This document shows, in pieces, positions 9,347-18,610 of a stretch of DNA of 64,000 nt. A program made the translations under genes and the position numbers. The DNA lies in the NCBI RefSeq assembly GCF_049060325.1, contig NZ_JBMGPW010000003.1, forward strand, positions 124,001-188,000, in the 5' to 3' direction. Within the stretch, counting starts at the first letter, position 1. Each line of letters begins with the position of its first letter. The notes beneath the pieces were generated by a model. It searched no databases. It was not told the origin of the DNA and saw nothing but the letters and a program-made list of their open reading frames with translations. Source of the DNA: Vescimonas sanitatis. Its GTDB lineage: Bacteria > Bacillota > Clostridia > Oscillospirales > Oscillospiraceae.

Positions 9347-9434
9347 TGTTGTATGCTCTAAAAGACTTCTTAATCAAGCAGTTGGGAAGTCTCTTAGAAC
9401 ACACAACCTAAAATCGAAGAAAGGAGCGCAAGTT

Positions 9435-11312
9435 ATGAGAAAAAACGAGAAAATCACTGCTCTGTACGAACGATTGAGCCGTGATGACTTTGGTAAAGAT
9501 GATGACCAACAGCGTGAGAGTAATTCCATTTCCAACCAAAAAGCAATGTTGGAGGAGTTCGCCGCACGGCAGGGGTTTACGAACATTGTCCATTTCACGG
9601 ACGATGGCATTAGCGGCACTTGCTTTGACCGTCCCGGATTTCTGGCAATGATGAAAGAGGTTGAAGCCGGAAATGTGGAGTATCTGTGTATCAAGGACAT
9701 GAGCCGCATGGGTCGTGACTATCTGAAAGTCGGTCAGATTATGGAAATCCTGCGTCAGCGTGGCGTTCGCCTTATCGCCATCAATGACGGTGTGGACAGT
9801 GCCAGAGGGGACGATGATTTTACCCCTTTCCGCAACATTATGAACGAGTATTACGCCAGAGACACCAGCCGTAAAATCCGTTCCACTTTCCAGTCAAAAG
9901 GCAAGTCCGGCAAGCACCTCACAGGCACGGTCATTTACGGCTATCTCTGGAACGAAGCCAGAGACCAATGGTTGGTTGACCCCGAAGCCGCTGATGTGGT
10001 CAAGCGCATCTTTGCCATGACGATTGAGGGCTACGGTCCGTATCAGATCGCCAGCAAGCTGAAAGAAGAAAAAGTCCTCATTCCGTCCGCTTACCTTGCC
10101 CAGCACGGCGAGGGCGTGAACAAGAATAAGACTTTCAAAGATGTGTACGGCTGGGGTTCTTCCACCATTTGCAACATTCTTGAAAAGCGTGAGTATCTGG
10201 GACATACCATCAACTTCAAGACCCGAAAGCACTTCAAGGACAAGAAAAGCCATTATGTCCCGGAGGACGAATGGACAATTTTCGAGAATACCCATGAGCC
10301 TATCATTGACCAGCAGACCTTTGACCTTGTGCAGAAAATCCGTGGGAATGTCAGACGCTACCCGGACGGCTGGGGCGAAGCAGCTCCACTTACTGGCTTG
10401 CTTTATTGTGCCGATTGCGGCGGTAAAATGTATGTCCACCGTACCAACAACGGCAAGCGTATTTCTCAATATACCTGTTCCCAATACAGCAAAGTCCCAG
10501 TTGGAAAGCTCTGCACGACACAGCACCGTATCAATGAAGATGTGGTACTGTCCCTTGTTTCCGAAATGCTCAAAGCTATTGCCGAGTATGCCAAGCATGA
10601 CAGAGCCGAGTTTGTCCGTGTGGTGCAGGAAGCACAGTCCAGCCAGCAGACCACAGAGGTCAGGAAACAGCGGACACGCCTTGCCACAGCAAAGCAGAGA
10701 GTTTCCGAGCTGGAAGTCCTGCTCTGCAAAATCTATGAGGACAACATTTTAGGAAAGCTGTCCGACAGCAGATACGCCACTCTGGACGCTCAATACGCAA
10801 AGGAGCAAGCCGAGCTTACCGCTGAAATCTCTGCTCTGGAAAAGGCTGTCAAGAGCTATGAAACGCACGAAAAGGACGCTGACCGTTTTATCGCTCTGAT
10901 TGATAAATATGAGAACTTCGACAAGCTGACCATTGCCATGCTCAACGAGTTTATCGAGAAAATCCTTGTGCATGAGCGTGACCGTAAAGGCAGTATACAG
11001 ACCACACAGGAGGTCGAGATTTACTTCAATTTTGTAGGCAGGTTCGTTCCCCCGGCATTTGGCGAAGTGGAGCTGACCCCGGAAGAATTAGAGGAAATCC
11101 GCAAGCGTGAGGAACGCAAGGACAGGCTCCACCAGAACTACTTGAAGCGGAAAGCCAATGGTAAACAGAAAGAGTATGAGGAGCGCACGAAAGCCAAGAA
11201 AAAAGCGGAGATTGAAGCCAGAAAACAGGCAATCCGCACCGAGGATATTGCCAGAGGGGTATTTATCCCGGTGAGCAGTTTGCCGCAGCTGGGACCGAGA
11301 AAGGGAGCGTGA
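9435..11312 (+). CDS. Large serine recombinase (TnpX/TndX type), element 2
   Basis: 625 residues from the ATG 5 bases after AAAGGAGCG. Catalytic Ser15 lies in YERLS. The resolvase domain is followed by the recombinase domain, a zinc ribbon (CADCGGKM and TCSQYSKVPVGKLC) and a coiled coil; the C-terminus is a basic tail rich in Glu/Lys (about residues 545-625). The frame is open upstream into the virD4 fragment, but the ribosome site and family alignment place the start here. It should catalyse excision of element 2, and thereby repair of virD4, using GG as the crossover pair (inference from the flanks). Confidence 0.92.
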   Translation: MRKNEKITALYERLSRDDFGKDDDQQRESNSISNQKAMLEEFAARQGFTNIVHFTDDGISGTCFDRPGFLAMMKEVEAGNVEYLCIKDMSRMGRDYLKVGQIMEILRQRGVRLIAINDGVDSARGDDDFTPFRNIMNEYYARDTSRKIRSTFQSKGKSGKHLTGTVIYGYLWNEARDQWLVDPEAADVVKRIFAMTIEGYGPYQIASKLKEEKVLIPSAYLAQHGEGVNKNKTFKDVYGWGSSTICNILEKREYLGHTINFKTRKHFKDKKSHYVPEDEWTIFENTHEPIIDQQTFDLVQKIRGNVRRYPDGWGEAAPLTGLLYCADCGGKMYVHRTNNGKRISQYTCSQYSKVPVGKLCTTQHRINEDVVLSLVSEMLKAIAEYAKHDRAEFVRVVQEAQSSQQTTEVRKQRTRLATAKQRVSELEVLLCKIYEDNILGKLSDSRYATLDAQYAKEQAELTAEISALEKAVKSYETHEKDADRFIALIDKYENFDKLTIAMLNEFIEKILVHERDRKGSIQTTQEVEIYFNFVGRFVPPAFGEVELTPEELEEIRKREERKDRLHQNYLKRKANGKQKEYEERTKAKKKAEIEARKQAIRTEDIARGVFIPVSSLPQLGPRKGA

Positions 11313-11316
11313 TTTT

Positions 11317-11694
11317 ATGAAAGAGTTGAAACCGAGAATCCATGAGAACGGTATGGACTATGTGTTGGTGGGCGACTACTATGTGCCGGACTTGAAGCTG
11401 CCGGAGGAACGCCGACCTATTGGGCATTGGGGACGCTTGCACCAGTCCTATCTGAAATTGCACCGTCCCATGCTTTACAACGAGCTAATTTTGTCCGGCA
11501 GGCTCCACACCGTCGTTGCCGATCTGAACGAGCAGGCGGCAGACAGGCTGGACTTGATTATCCGGCAGATGATGAAAGCCGAGGGCGTGACCGAAGCCAT
11601 GAAAGCGGAAAATCAGATGTTATGGGTGCAGTCAATGAACTCCATCCGCTGCCGGGCAGAGGAAATCATCAAGACGGAACTAATCTACTGTTGA
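11317..11694 (+). CDS. TnpV family transposon-encoded protein
   Basis: 125 residues, with the TnpV pattern GHWGRLHQSYLKLHRPMLYN, a central MMKAEGVTEAMKAENQMLW and a C-terminal AEEIIKTELIY. It begins 4 bases after the recombinase stop, with GGGAGCG as ribosome site. It is more typical of the family than the shorter element 1 copy because it keeps the N-terminal extension (GDYYVPDLKLPEERRPIG). Role unknown; constant linkage to the recombinase suggests they work together. Confidence 0.82.
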   Translation: MKELKPRIHENGMDYVLVGDYYVPDLKLPEERRPIGHWGRLHQSYLKLHRPMLYNELILSGRLHTVVADLNEQAADRLDLIIRQMMKAEGVTEAMKAENQMLWVQSMNSIRCRAEEIIKTELIYC

Positions 11695-11707
11695 GAGAGG
11701 TAAAGCT

Positions 11708-11992
11708 ATGATTTTGGAAGCCATGTATAATGGGGAGTTTTATCCCTGCGAGACAGTTGTACCTACATCACCGGAATACCGAAAGGCAGTCATAGCCTGT
11801 GAAAAGCTCATGGAGCAGTTGTCCCAGCGGCTCAGCAAAGAGGACTATGAGCTGGTGCAGGAACTCCGGGCGCAGACAGCAATCGCCCAATGTGAAGAAA
11901 GTGAAAGTCACTTCAAGTATGGCTTTTCCGCTGGGCTGATGTTCAGCAGGAAGCCCATGAACAAGTGCAGCAGAAGAAAGAAAAATAGATGA
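11708..11992 (+). CDS. Small conserved transposon protein (DUF6809-like)
   Basis: 94 residues, ATG after AGAGAGGTAAAGCT. The product begins MILEAMYNGEFYPCE, with a helical middle and KYGFSAGLMFSR near the end, a layout I associate with DUF6809-type proteins of Clostridia mobile elements. That assignment is from memory and moderate. The C-terminus is basic (SRRKKNR). It lies in the recombinase-tnpV operon. A hairpin (CCGCCTGAGC..GTTCGGGCGG) follows at about 12000-12030. Confidence 0.55.
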   Translation: MILEAMYNGEFYPCETVVPTSPEYRKAVIACEKLMEQLSQRLSKEDYELVQELRAQTAIAQCEESESHFKYGFSAGLMFSRKPMNKCSRRKKNR

Positions 11993-12123
11993 AGAAAGCC
12001 GCCTGAGCAGAAAGAGACTGTTCGGGCGGTTTCAGCATTCGCCAGTAGATTTATTCACACTCTTGTGATAAAATTTACTACAATAAAGAGCGTGATAGCA
12101 CTAATTTTATGGGGGGATGCTTA

Positions 12124-13656
12124 ATGAATAGAATTTTGAAAAAATTTTTACAGCGGGGTGTCGATTTAAGTCCTGTGGGAGTTGAACTCCGTGAGGATAA
12201 TACAAATTATTTTTGTACCCCAAAAGGGGCATCGGTTTTTGGATGGGCAGGGATAGATGGTATCCACTTCTGTTTCATTCGTGGATTTGGAGAGATGGTT
12301 TTCTCTGTCAGCCCCATGAATACTTCTCCTGATTATGTTCATCCAGTAGCTGAAAATTTTACCGACTTTCTGCGGCTTATACTGGCTTGTGGTGATGTGG
12401 CGGCAGTGGAACAAGCGTGGATGTGGAACGAAGCACAGTTTGAAGCCTTTCTCAATGAAAACCCTACAACCCAGGAACAACAGCAAACTTTATCGGAAAT
12501 TTCAGAGAAGATGAATTTGTTGCCTATGGAACAACCGTGGACATATATCAAAAACCTGCAATCTTCCTTTGATTACAGTCAGATTAAATACACAGAAGAT
12601 TATTACGATAATGATATGACTTCAGAAGCAGAATTGGTTGCCCCTGAATGGAAGGTCTACTTTGATGGAGATTTCTGGGGACATCGAGGTAAAGACCGTG
12701 CCGGAAAAGAGATCAAGCTGGATAAACAATTCGATTGGGCTGGATATCATTGGGTAATTCCGGCAGCTTATTCATGTAGCAAAGGACTTGTCGTTGATTT
12801 TTGTATGCGAGTTGATTCAGAAAGCATCCGTGACTTCATGAAAAAATGGAATCTGGACTGGGAAAATGACTCATGTGAAAATTTTACCCGTGAGCAACAG
12901 ATGCAGATGGAATGGGAAAACCCACTTTGTTTTAACTTCAAACCTTGCTTGAAGTTAAACGAGAAAATATTACAGACAACCCATGGCTGCGCTGTGAGCT
13001 TTAATCCTTGTCTGCCAGATGGCGTTATCAATGAGTTGGAAGCAAAATGGGCAATCGACCATTATGGGCTGGATAGTACTTATGGCTGGGTCATATGCAG
13101 AGACGTATTTCCTTGGGGAACCAAGCATCACCCTGAAATCAATAAACTTTTTCTTACAATGGAGCAGCAACCAGGACAAGTTCCAGGCTCACATTTCAAA
13201 GTTCACGCACCCGGAGATTCATTTATGTTTTCCCATCCTGTTAGCGGAATAACCCATACACTGACCGTGCAGGAAATAGAACAGCAGACAGTTCCTCAAA
13301 ATAGTTTTGGTTCTGATCGCTGGATTTATCCGACACATTATATTGCCATGAGTTATACACTTACCCCTGAACCGATGGAGAACATTTCGGTTTTTGACTG
13401 TGATGAAGGCGATAGACCGATAGAAGTTACACCAGACGATCATTCGTTCCGTCCAGTTGGCAGTAGTTCCTGTTTTGTTGTTGGTGTTATTGGTGGTGCA
13501 GATGGTCCGACAGCAGTTATATATGGAACAAATTCACAAGAAAAACTTCATGCTGCTTGTTCTGCTCTGCACTTTGAACCGGTTGGTGATGATGTCGAGT
13601 GGCGTATCGTGTTCAATGTTACGCAGTTTGACAAAGAAACATTCCCAATTATCTAA
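12124..13656 (+). CDS. Cargo protein with IGGADGPT motif, function unknown
   Basis: About 510 residues, ATG after a G-rich ribosome site. The protein is soluble and Trp/Tyr-rich, with no membrane helices. Near the C-terminus it carries VVGVIGGADGPTAVIYG. IGGADGPT is otherwise known to me as a signature of the membrane beta subunit of Na+-translocating decarboxylases, where it lies in a membrane context absent here. AT-rich relative to the element core, so it is cargo. It cannot be the decarboxylase subunit itself. The rest of the sequence shows no family I recognise. Confidence 0.55.
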   Translation: MNRILKKFLQRGVDLSPVGVELREDNTNYFCTPKGASVFGWAGIDGIHFCFIRGFGEMVFSVSPMNTSPDYVHPVAENFTDFLRLILACGDVAAVEQAWMWNEAQFEAFLNENPTTQEQQQTLSEISEKMNLLPMEQPWTYIKNLQSSFDYSQIKYTEDYYDNDMTSEAELVAPEWKVYFDGDFWGHRGKDRAGKEIKLDKQFDWAGYHWVIPAAYSCSKGLVVDFCMRVDSESIRDFMKKWNLDWENDSCENFTREQQMQMEWENPLCFNFKPCLKLNEKILQTTHGCAVSFNPCLPDGVINELEAKWAIDHYGLDSTYGWVICRDVFPWGTKHHPEINKLFLTMEQQPGQVPGSHFKVHAPGDSFMFSHPVSGITHTLTVQEIEQQTVPQNSFGSDRWIYPTHYIAMSYTLTPEPMENISVFDCDEGDRPIEVTPDDHSFRPVGSSSCFVVGVIGGADGPTAVIYGTNSQEKLHAACSALHFEPVGDDVEWRIVFNVTQFDKETFPII

Positions 13657-13922
13657 AAATACCCTTAGAACTCTAAGGGCGCACTTCTATACTCTCTGTC
13701 GAGAGTAGTGCGTCCTGCGGAGCTTCATTCTCCGTCAGCAGAAGAAAACTGCATGACCGAGAATGTTGCGTCACTTCGTTCCGTCAAGGTGGCTACACCC
13801 CCTTGCGCCGCTAAAGCGGCTATCCCCTGTGGACTTGCCGTCCGCAAACGGTTTTGACAAACCGTTCGCCGCCAGCAAGTTTGAAAATCAAGAATCTTAA
13901 TTTGATAAAGGAGTGTGATTCT
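13657..13922 (+). other. Candidate oriT/leader region of element 2
   Basis: Gene-free DNA with two hairpins right after the cargo gene (CCCTTAGA/TAAGGG and ACTCTC/GAGAGT inside GCGCACT..AGTGCG). The block shared with element 1 follows: ACACCCCCTTGCGCCGCT, then GCCGC/GCGGC and CTATCCCCTG at 13795-13830. In element 1 the same block abuts the relaxase; here a cargo gene and DUF3847 separate them. A second hairpin of the type GCAAACGGTTTTGACAAACCGTT is at 13843-13866. Likely cis-acting, possibly oriT. Confidence 0.45.
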
Positions 13923-14447
13923 ATGAAAAAGAAATTACCCATAATCCTCTTGGGTGTTATTTTGGCTTGTGTGTTGGTTTTCGGTTTCCTTTATGCAAAC
14001 AATGACATTGGTAAAACCGCAAACAGTTTAGAAGCAGACATTCGCCAATCTCAAAAAATTTTGGATGATTGGATTGTTGATGGAAGTATTTCCGACACAA
14101 TGGCTGCATTTATTTCTTACCCACAGGACAAGACAGACCACACTTTTTCTGTCTATGTAAATCGCCCTGGCTTGTCTTTTGGATATTTCTTCCGTGGTGG
14201 TGGAGATATAGTTGAGGTTGATGATTACATTGCAGAGTTTGTTGTTGAGGGAAATAACGAAAGGGCATTTATCTCAATGAATACCCAAAATATTGTTCGA
14301 CTTGAAGTAGATGATGGCAACGGCATTCAGGTGATTGATATTGATAGTGGCAAGCCTTTCGCCATTGTCCTGCCCCTCAATGTAGGAAACATCTGTTTCT
14401 ATGATACGAATGGAAATGTTGTGGAATATCTTCGCCAACAACTTTGA
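13923..14447 (+). CDS. Membrane-anchored or secreted cargo protein
   Basis: 174 residues, starting after AAAGGAGTGTGATTCT. The N-terminus is KKK followed by one hydrophobic helix (about residues 6-26), either an uncleaved anchor or a signal peptide. The outside part is acidic with predicted beta strands and no cysteine motif. AT-rich compared with the following DUF3847 and relaxase genes. No family recognised. It lies between the candidate oriT and DUF3847, a place that is empty in element 1, so it is a recent addition. Confidence 0.55.
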   Translation: MKKKLPIILLGVILACVLVFGFLYANNDIGKTANSLEADIRQSQKILDDWIVDGSISDTMAAFISYPQDKTDHTFSVYVNRPGLSFGYFFRGGGDIVEVDDYIAEFVVEGNNERAFISMNTQNIVRLEVDDGNGIQVIDIDSGKPFAIVLPLNVGNICFYDTNGNVVEYLRQQL

Positions 14448-14574
14448 CCAACTTCAATTTACCGAACTGAACACAACAACTGAATACCGAAAAACTGACC
14501 GTTGACTGGTCGCAATCTGCGAAAAGTTGACGGTCTTTTTTTATCCCCATTTTCAAAAAAGGAGGTCACGAAAA

Positions 14575-14943
14575 ATGGCAAAACCGAAAAACCTTGAACA
14601 GCTCCGAGCCGAAAAGGAACAGGTCGAGACACAGCTTGCACAGGAACAGCACAAGCTGGAGCGTCTGGAGAACAGAAAGAAGTATCTGGAGAAAGGAGAG
14701 AGACAAAAGCGCACCCATCGTCTTTGCAATCTGGGCGGCACGATTGAGAGCCTTGCCCCGGAGTTCAAAGATCTCACACGCACCGAAATGACGGAGCTGA
14801 TGGAGTACATCTTTTCTCTGCCCGAAGTCCAGCGAGCCGTCCGTCACATGGCGATTACCCACATCAACCAAGCGAGCAGAGGAAAGGAGCAGAAAGCCGA
14901 TGGCAATATTCCACTTCACCGTCACCCAGACCAAACGCAGTAA
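14575..14943 (+). CDS. DUF3847 family protein
   Basis: 122 residues with a strong ribosome site (AAAAAAGGAGG). An N-terminal coiled coil of Glu/Gln/Lys is followed by the family block KRTHRLCNLGGTIESLAPE and a helical C-terminus. It overlaps the relaxase start by 44 bases, so the two are translationally coupled. That supports an accessory role in mobilization. Homologue of the gene at 4397-4693. Confidence 0.78.
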   Translation: MAKPKNLEQLRAEKEQVETQLAQEQHKLERLENRKKYLEKGERQKRTHRLCNLGGTIESLAPEFKDLTRTEMTELMEYIFSLPEVQRAVRHMAITHINQASRGKEQKADGNIPLHRHPDQTQ

Positions 14944-16396
14944 AGGTCAGTCCGCTATCGCTTCTGCCGCCTACCGTTCCGGCGAAAGGCTGTATAGCGA
15001 GTATTACGGCGAGTACAGCGACTACACCCGAAAGGGCGGCGTGATATGCTCCGACATTCTCCTGCCGTCCCATGCACCGAAAGAATACGCAGACCGTCAG
15101 ACCCTATGGAACGCCGTGGAAAAAGCCGAGCGTGGAAAGACGGCACAGCTTGCATACAGTTTTGAGATTTCCTTGCAGAATGAGTTTTCCCTTGAAGAAA
15201 ACATCGCTCTGGCAAGGAAATTTTTGTTGGAGCAGTTTGTGAGCCGTGGCATGACCGTTGATGTTTCCTTTCACGAAAAGGAGCATGAGGACGGCGGCAC
15301 ACCCAACCCCCATTTTCATTTCCTCTGTCCTATCCGTCCCATCGAGCAGGACGGCACATGGGGACTAAAGCAACGCCGAGTGTATGCGCTGGACGAGGAC
15401 GGCAACCGCATCCGAGACCAGAACGGAGAGTTTGTTTTCAATGCCGTTCCCACTACCGACTGGGGCAGTCCCGAAACGCTGGAACACTGGCGGCAGACAT
15501 GGGCTGAAATGTGCAACGCCAAGTTTGCGGAGAAAGGTCTTACTGTCCGTATCGACCACCGAAGCTATGAACGGCAGGGCGTGGATTTACTTCCCACCAT
15601 CCATGAGGGCGCAACCGTCCGGGCAATGGAGAAGAAAGGCATACGCACCGAAAAGGGAGAGTTCAACCGCTGGATCAAAGCCACCAATGCCGTTATCCGG
15701 GACATCAAGAAGAAAATCACTCTCCTGTTTGATTGGATTGCCGAAGCAAAAGCAGAGCTTGCCAAGCCGCAGACCCCCGACCTTGTTTCTCTGCTGAACG
15801 CCTACTACACCCAGCGCAAAGCCGGGGCTTATTCCCAGAAAGGCAAAATCAGCAACCTAAAGGAGATGAACGAGACTTTCAATTATCTCCGGGCAAACGG
15901 CATTTACACCCTTGAAGATTTGGAAAGCCATGTCAATGAACACAGCTCCACCACAGAGAGCTTGAAGAAAACGCTGGACGGGCAGACCGCACGAATGAAA
16001 GAAATCAAGCGGCTTTATGACTACTCCGCTACCTTCCAGAGCTTGAAGCCTGTCTATGACGGCTTGCAGAAAATCAAGTTTGAGAAGCCCAGAGCCAAGT
16101 ACAAGGCAGAGCATGAAGCGGAACTGAAACAGTTCTACGCCGCCAGACGAAAGCTGACCGGGGAGTTCCCAGACGGCAAGGTGGATATGAAAAAGCTGTC
16201 CGACGAGTATGACGAGCTGGAACAGGCGCACAACACCACCTATGGCGAGTTTAAGACCGTCAGAGACGATTTACACCGCCTTTGGAAGGTCAAGTCATGT
16301 GTAGATACTGCCGCCCGATTTAACGAGCGTACAGAGGAACAAAAGCTCCAAAATCGACCCCAAACACGACAGAAAAAGGAGGAACTATCCCGATGA
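14900..16396 (+). CDS. MobA/MobL family relaxase, element 2
   Basis: 498 residues beginning MAIFHFTVTQTKRSKGQSA, with an ordinary ATG after AAAGGAGCAGAAAGCCG. The relaxase domain (about 1-230) has YRSGERLYSEYYGEYSDYTR and the metal-binding NPHFHFLCPIR; a coiled-coil tail follows. It is clearly homologous to the element 1 relaxase, yet they differ enough to be separate mobilization specificities. It overlaps the downstream replication gene by ATGA, so the mobilization and replication genes form one operon. Confidence 0.9.
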   Translation: MAIFHFTVTQTKRSKGQSAIASAAYRSGERLYSEYYGEYSDYTRKGGVICSDILLPSHAPKEYADRQTLWNAVEKAERGKTAQLAYSFEISLQNEFSLEENIALARKFLLEQFVSRGMTVDVSFHEKEHEDGGTPNPHFHFLCPIRPIEQDGTWGLKQRRVYALDEDGNRIRDQNGEFVFNAVPTTDWGSPETLEHWRQTWAEMCNAKFAEKGLTVRIDHRSYERQGVDLLPTIHEGATVRAMEKKGIRTEKGEFNRWIKATNAVIRDIKKKITLLFDWIAEAKAELAKPQTPDLVSLLNAYYTQRKAGAYSQKGKISNLKEMNETFNYLRANGIYTLEDLESHVNEHSSTTESLKKTLDGQTARMKEIKRLYDYSATFQSLKPVYDGLQKIKFEKPRAKYKAEHEAELKQFYAARRKLTGEFPDGKVDMKKLSDEYDELEQAHNTTYGEFKTVRDDLHRLWKVKSCVDTAARFNERTEEQKLQNRPQTRQKKEELSR

Positions 16397-18264
16397 ATTA
16401 CACCCAAGCACAGATTGACCGGGCAAACGCCGTCAGTCTGGAAGATTTTCTCCGCACACAGGGAGAGACACTTATCAAAAGCGGACGGGAATACCGCTGG
16501 AAAGAACATGACAGCCTGACCGTCCGGGGAAACAAGTGGTTTCGCCACAGCCAGAGCAAGGGCGGCTATCCCATTGATTTTGTCATGGAGTTTTACGGCA
16601 AGTCCTTTCCCGAAGCTGTCCAGCTCCTGACCGGCGAAAGCGGCGAGGGGCAGACCGAAGCCAGCACAACACCGCCCACAGCGTTTCACTTGCCCTTGCA
16701 CAACAGAACAGCCGACAGAGCAATTCAATTTCTTTGCGAAAGCCGAGGTCTCAACAAAACGCTTGTTGAGGCTTTTCTTCTTTCCGGGGATATTTACGAG
16801 GAAGCAAAGCGGCACAATGTTGTGTTTGTCGGCAGAGACCGAAGCGGTACGCCGAGATACGCCCATGTGCGAGGAACGGCAGACCCATTCAGACAGGACA
16901 TTGCCGGGTCTGACAAGTCCTATCCGTTCCGCTATGAGGGAAACGGCAACCAGCTCTTTGTCTTTGAAGCACCGATTGACCTGTTATCATTCATCTGCCT
17001 TTATCCGCAGGACTGGCAGAAAAGAAATTATCTTGCCCTGGGCGGCGTTTCGGGCAAAGCTCTTGACCGTTTTCTTTCTGAACGCAAGGACACCCAAAAA
17101 GTGTTCCTCTGCCTTGACAGCGACACCGCAGGAAGCGAAGCCTGTACCCGACTGGCACAGTCCATTCCCAGCGAGATCGCCGTCATTCGCCTTGTCCCGG
17201 CAAGGAAAGACTGGAACGATGTTCTCCGTCAGCAAGGGGACATTCCCAGCCGCAAATTTATAGCGGAAACAATCACGCTACGAGAGCTGCCCACCGCCCA
17301 GCCTGTCCCCATGCTCCGTATGGCAGATGTGGAGCTGACGAGCGTGGATTGGCTATGGTTTCCGTATATCCCCTTTGGAAAGCTGACGATCATACAGGGC
17401 AACCCCGGCGAGGGAAAGACCTACTTTGCCATGCGTCTTGCGGCGGCTTGCACCAATCGAAAGCCTTTACCCGGTATGGAGACACTTGAGCCTTTCAATA
17501 TCATCTATCAGACCGCCGAGGACGGTCTGGGCGATACCGTTAAGCCCCGGCTGATGGAAGCGGACGCAGACCTTGAAAGAGTGCTTGTCATTGACGATAG
17601 AGACACACCACTGACCCTTGCCGATGAACGCATCGCAAGGGCAATCCGGGAAAACAACGCAAGGCTGGTTATCATTGACCCGGTACAGGCTTTTCTGGGC
17701 GCAGATGTGGACATGAACCGGGCAAACGAGGTGCGCCCGATATTCCGCAGTCTGGGAGACATTGCACAGGCGACCGGGTGCGCTATCGTGCTGATCGGAC
17801 ACCTGAACAAAGCCGCAGGAACGCAAAGCACCTACCGGGGATTGGGGTCTATCGACATTACGGCGGCAGTCCGCAGTCTGCTTTTTATCGGCAAGCTGAA
17901 GGACAGCCCCACAACGAGGGTGCTTATCCATGAGAAAAGCTCCCTTGCGCCGCCCGGACAGTCCCTTGCATTTTCTCTGGGAGACGAGAAAGGCTTTGAG
18001 TGGATAGGGGCTTATGACATTACCGCTGACGAGCTTCTTGCCGGGACAGACACCGCAAAGACCGAGAGCAAGACCGCACAGGCGCAAATGCTCATTCTGG
18101 AACTGCTTGCGGACGGAAAGCGTATGCCGAGTGCAGAGTTGGAAAAGGCAGTCAATGAGCGTGGGATTTCCTCACGCACCATGAGAACGGCAAAGAGCCG
18201 TATCGGAGACAGGCTTGTGACCGAGAAAGACAGCACAGCATGGGTCTGCTATCTCCGAGACTGA
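16393..18264 (+). CDS. Toprim/RepA fusion replication protein, element 2
   Basis: 623 residues, with the same architecture as the element 1 protein: a primase-like N-terminus (WKEHDSLTVRGNKWFRHS), Toprim (VFEAP, CLDSDTAG), then a RecA-fold ATPase with Walker A GNPGEGKT, Walker B LVIIDP, and GHLNKAAGTQS. The C-terminal winged-helix-like part has SSRTMRTAKSRI. It probably serves replication of the excised circular form. It starts inside the relaxase stop (ATGA), so it is translationally coupled. A hairpin-poor 140-base gap separates it from the TnpW gene. Confidence 0.88.
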   Translation: MNYTQAQIDRANAVSLEDFLRTQGETLIKSGREYRWKEHDSLTVRGNKWFRHSQSKGGYPIDFVMEFYGKSFPEAVQLLTGESGEGQTEASTTPPTAFHLPLHNRTADRAIQFLCESRGLNKTLVEAFLLSGDIYEEAKRHNVVFVGRDRSGTPRYAHVRGTADPFRQDIAGSDKSYPFRYEGNGNQLFVFEAPIDLLSFICLYPQDWQKRNYLALGGVSGKALDRFLSERKDTQKVFLCLDSDTAGSEACTRLAQSIPSEIAVIRLVPARKDWNDVLRQQGDIPSRKFIAETITLRELPTAQPVPMLRMADVELTSVDWLWFPYIPFGKLTIIQGNPGEGKTYFAMRLAAACTNRKPLPGMETLEPFNIIYQTAEDGLGDTVKPRLMEADADLERVLVIDDRDTPLTLADERIARAIRENNARLVIIDPVQAFLGADVDMNRANEVRPIFRSLGDIAQATGCAIVLIGHLNKAAGTQSTYRGLGSIDITAAVRSLLFIGKLKDSPTTRVLIHEKSSLAPPGQSLAFSLGDEKGFEWIGAYDITADELLAGTDTAKTESKTAQAQMLILELLADGKRMPSAELEKAVNERGISSRTMRTAKSRIGDRLVTEKDSTAWVCYLRD

Positions 18265-18407
18265 CAACAGGAACACGGCAAGCGTGGCAAAGACGGCAAG
18301 GTTTTTATAGATACCTTAATGTTGCCGCCTTGCCTTGTTCCCTCATACCGACACCGCCCGATGATGAATAGTTACCGGGCACTTTTTCATTTACAGGAGG
18401 ATTTTGA

Positions 18408-18566
18408 ATGAACAATACCGCAACCAACACCGCCACTTGCCCGACTGTCAGAAAGCAGATTGGCAAGACCACCTATATCGTCCGTGTGCATTTCAGCGAG
18501 ACCGCCAAGGAGACGATGGAGGACAAAATCAAGCGTATGCTCCGTGAAGAAGTCCGCAAAATGTGA
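18408..18566 (+). CDS. TnpW-type transposon-encoded protein, element 2
   Basis: A short 52-residue frame starting 7 bases after ACAGGAGG. The sequence MNNTATNTATCPTVRKQIGK leads into a conserved core (TTYIVRVHFSETAKETMEDKI), matching the element 1 gene at 8680-8871 in both sequence and position. It is the last gene before the element 2 right end, 46 bases from the virD4 joint. Too small for many gene callers; the conserved core and ribosome site support it. Confidence 0.75.
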   Translation: MNNTATNTATCPTVRKQIGKTTYIVRVHFSETAKETMEDKIKRMLREEVRKM

Positions 18567-18610
18567 CTTCTTTTTGAATTTGATGAAAAAGTCCTTGACT
18601 TTTCGTCTCT

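Noticed and set aside
9374..9709. Minus-strand frame across the element 2 left end
   Set aside because: Antisense to the recombinase start; no supporting features.
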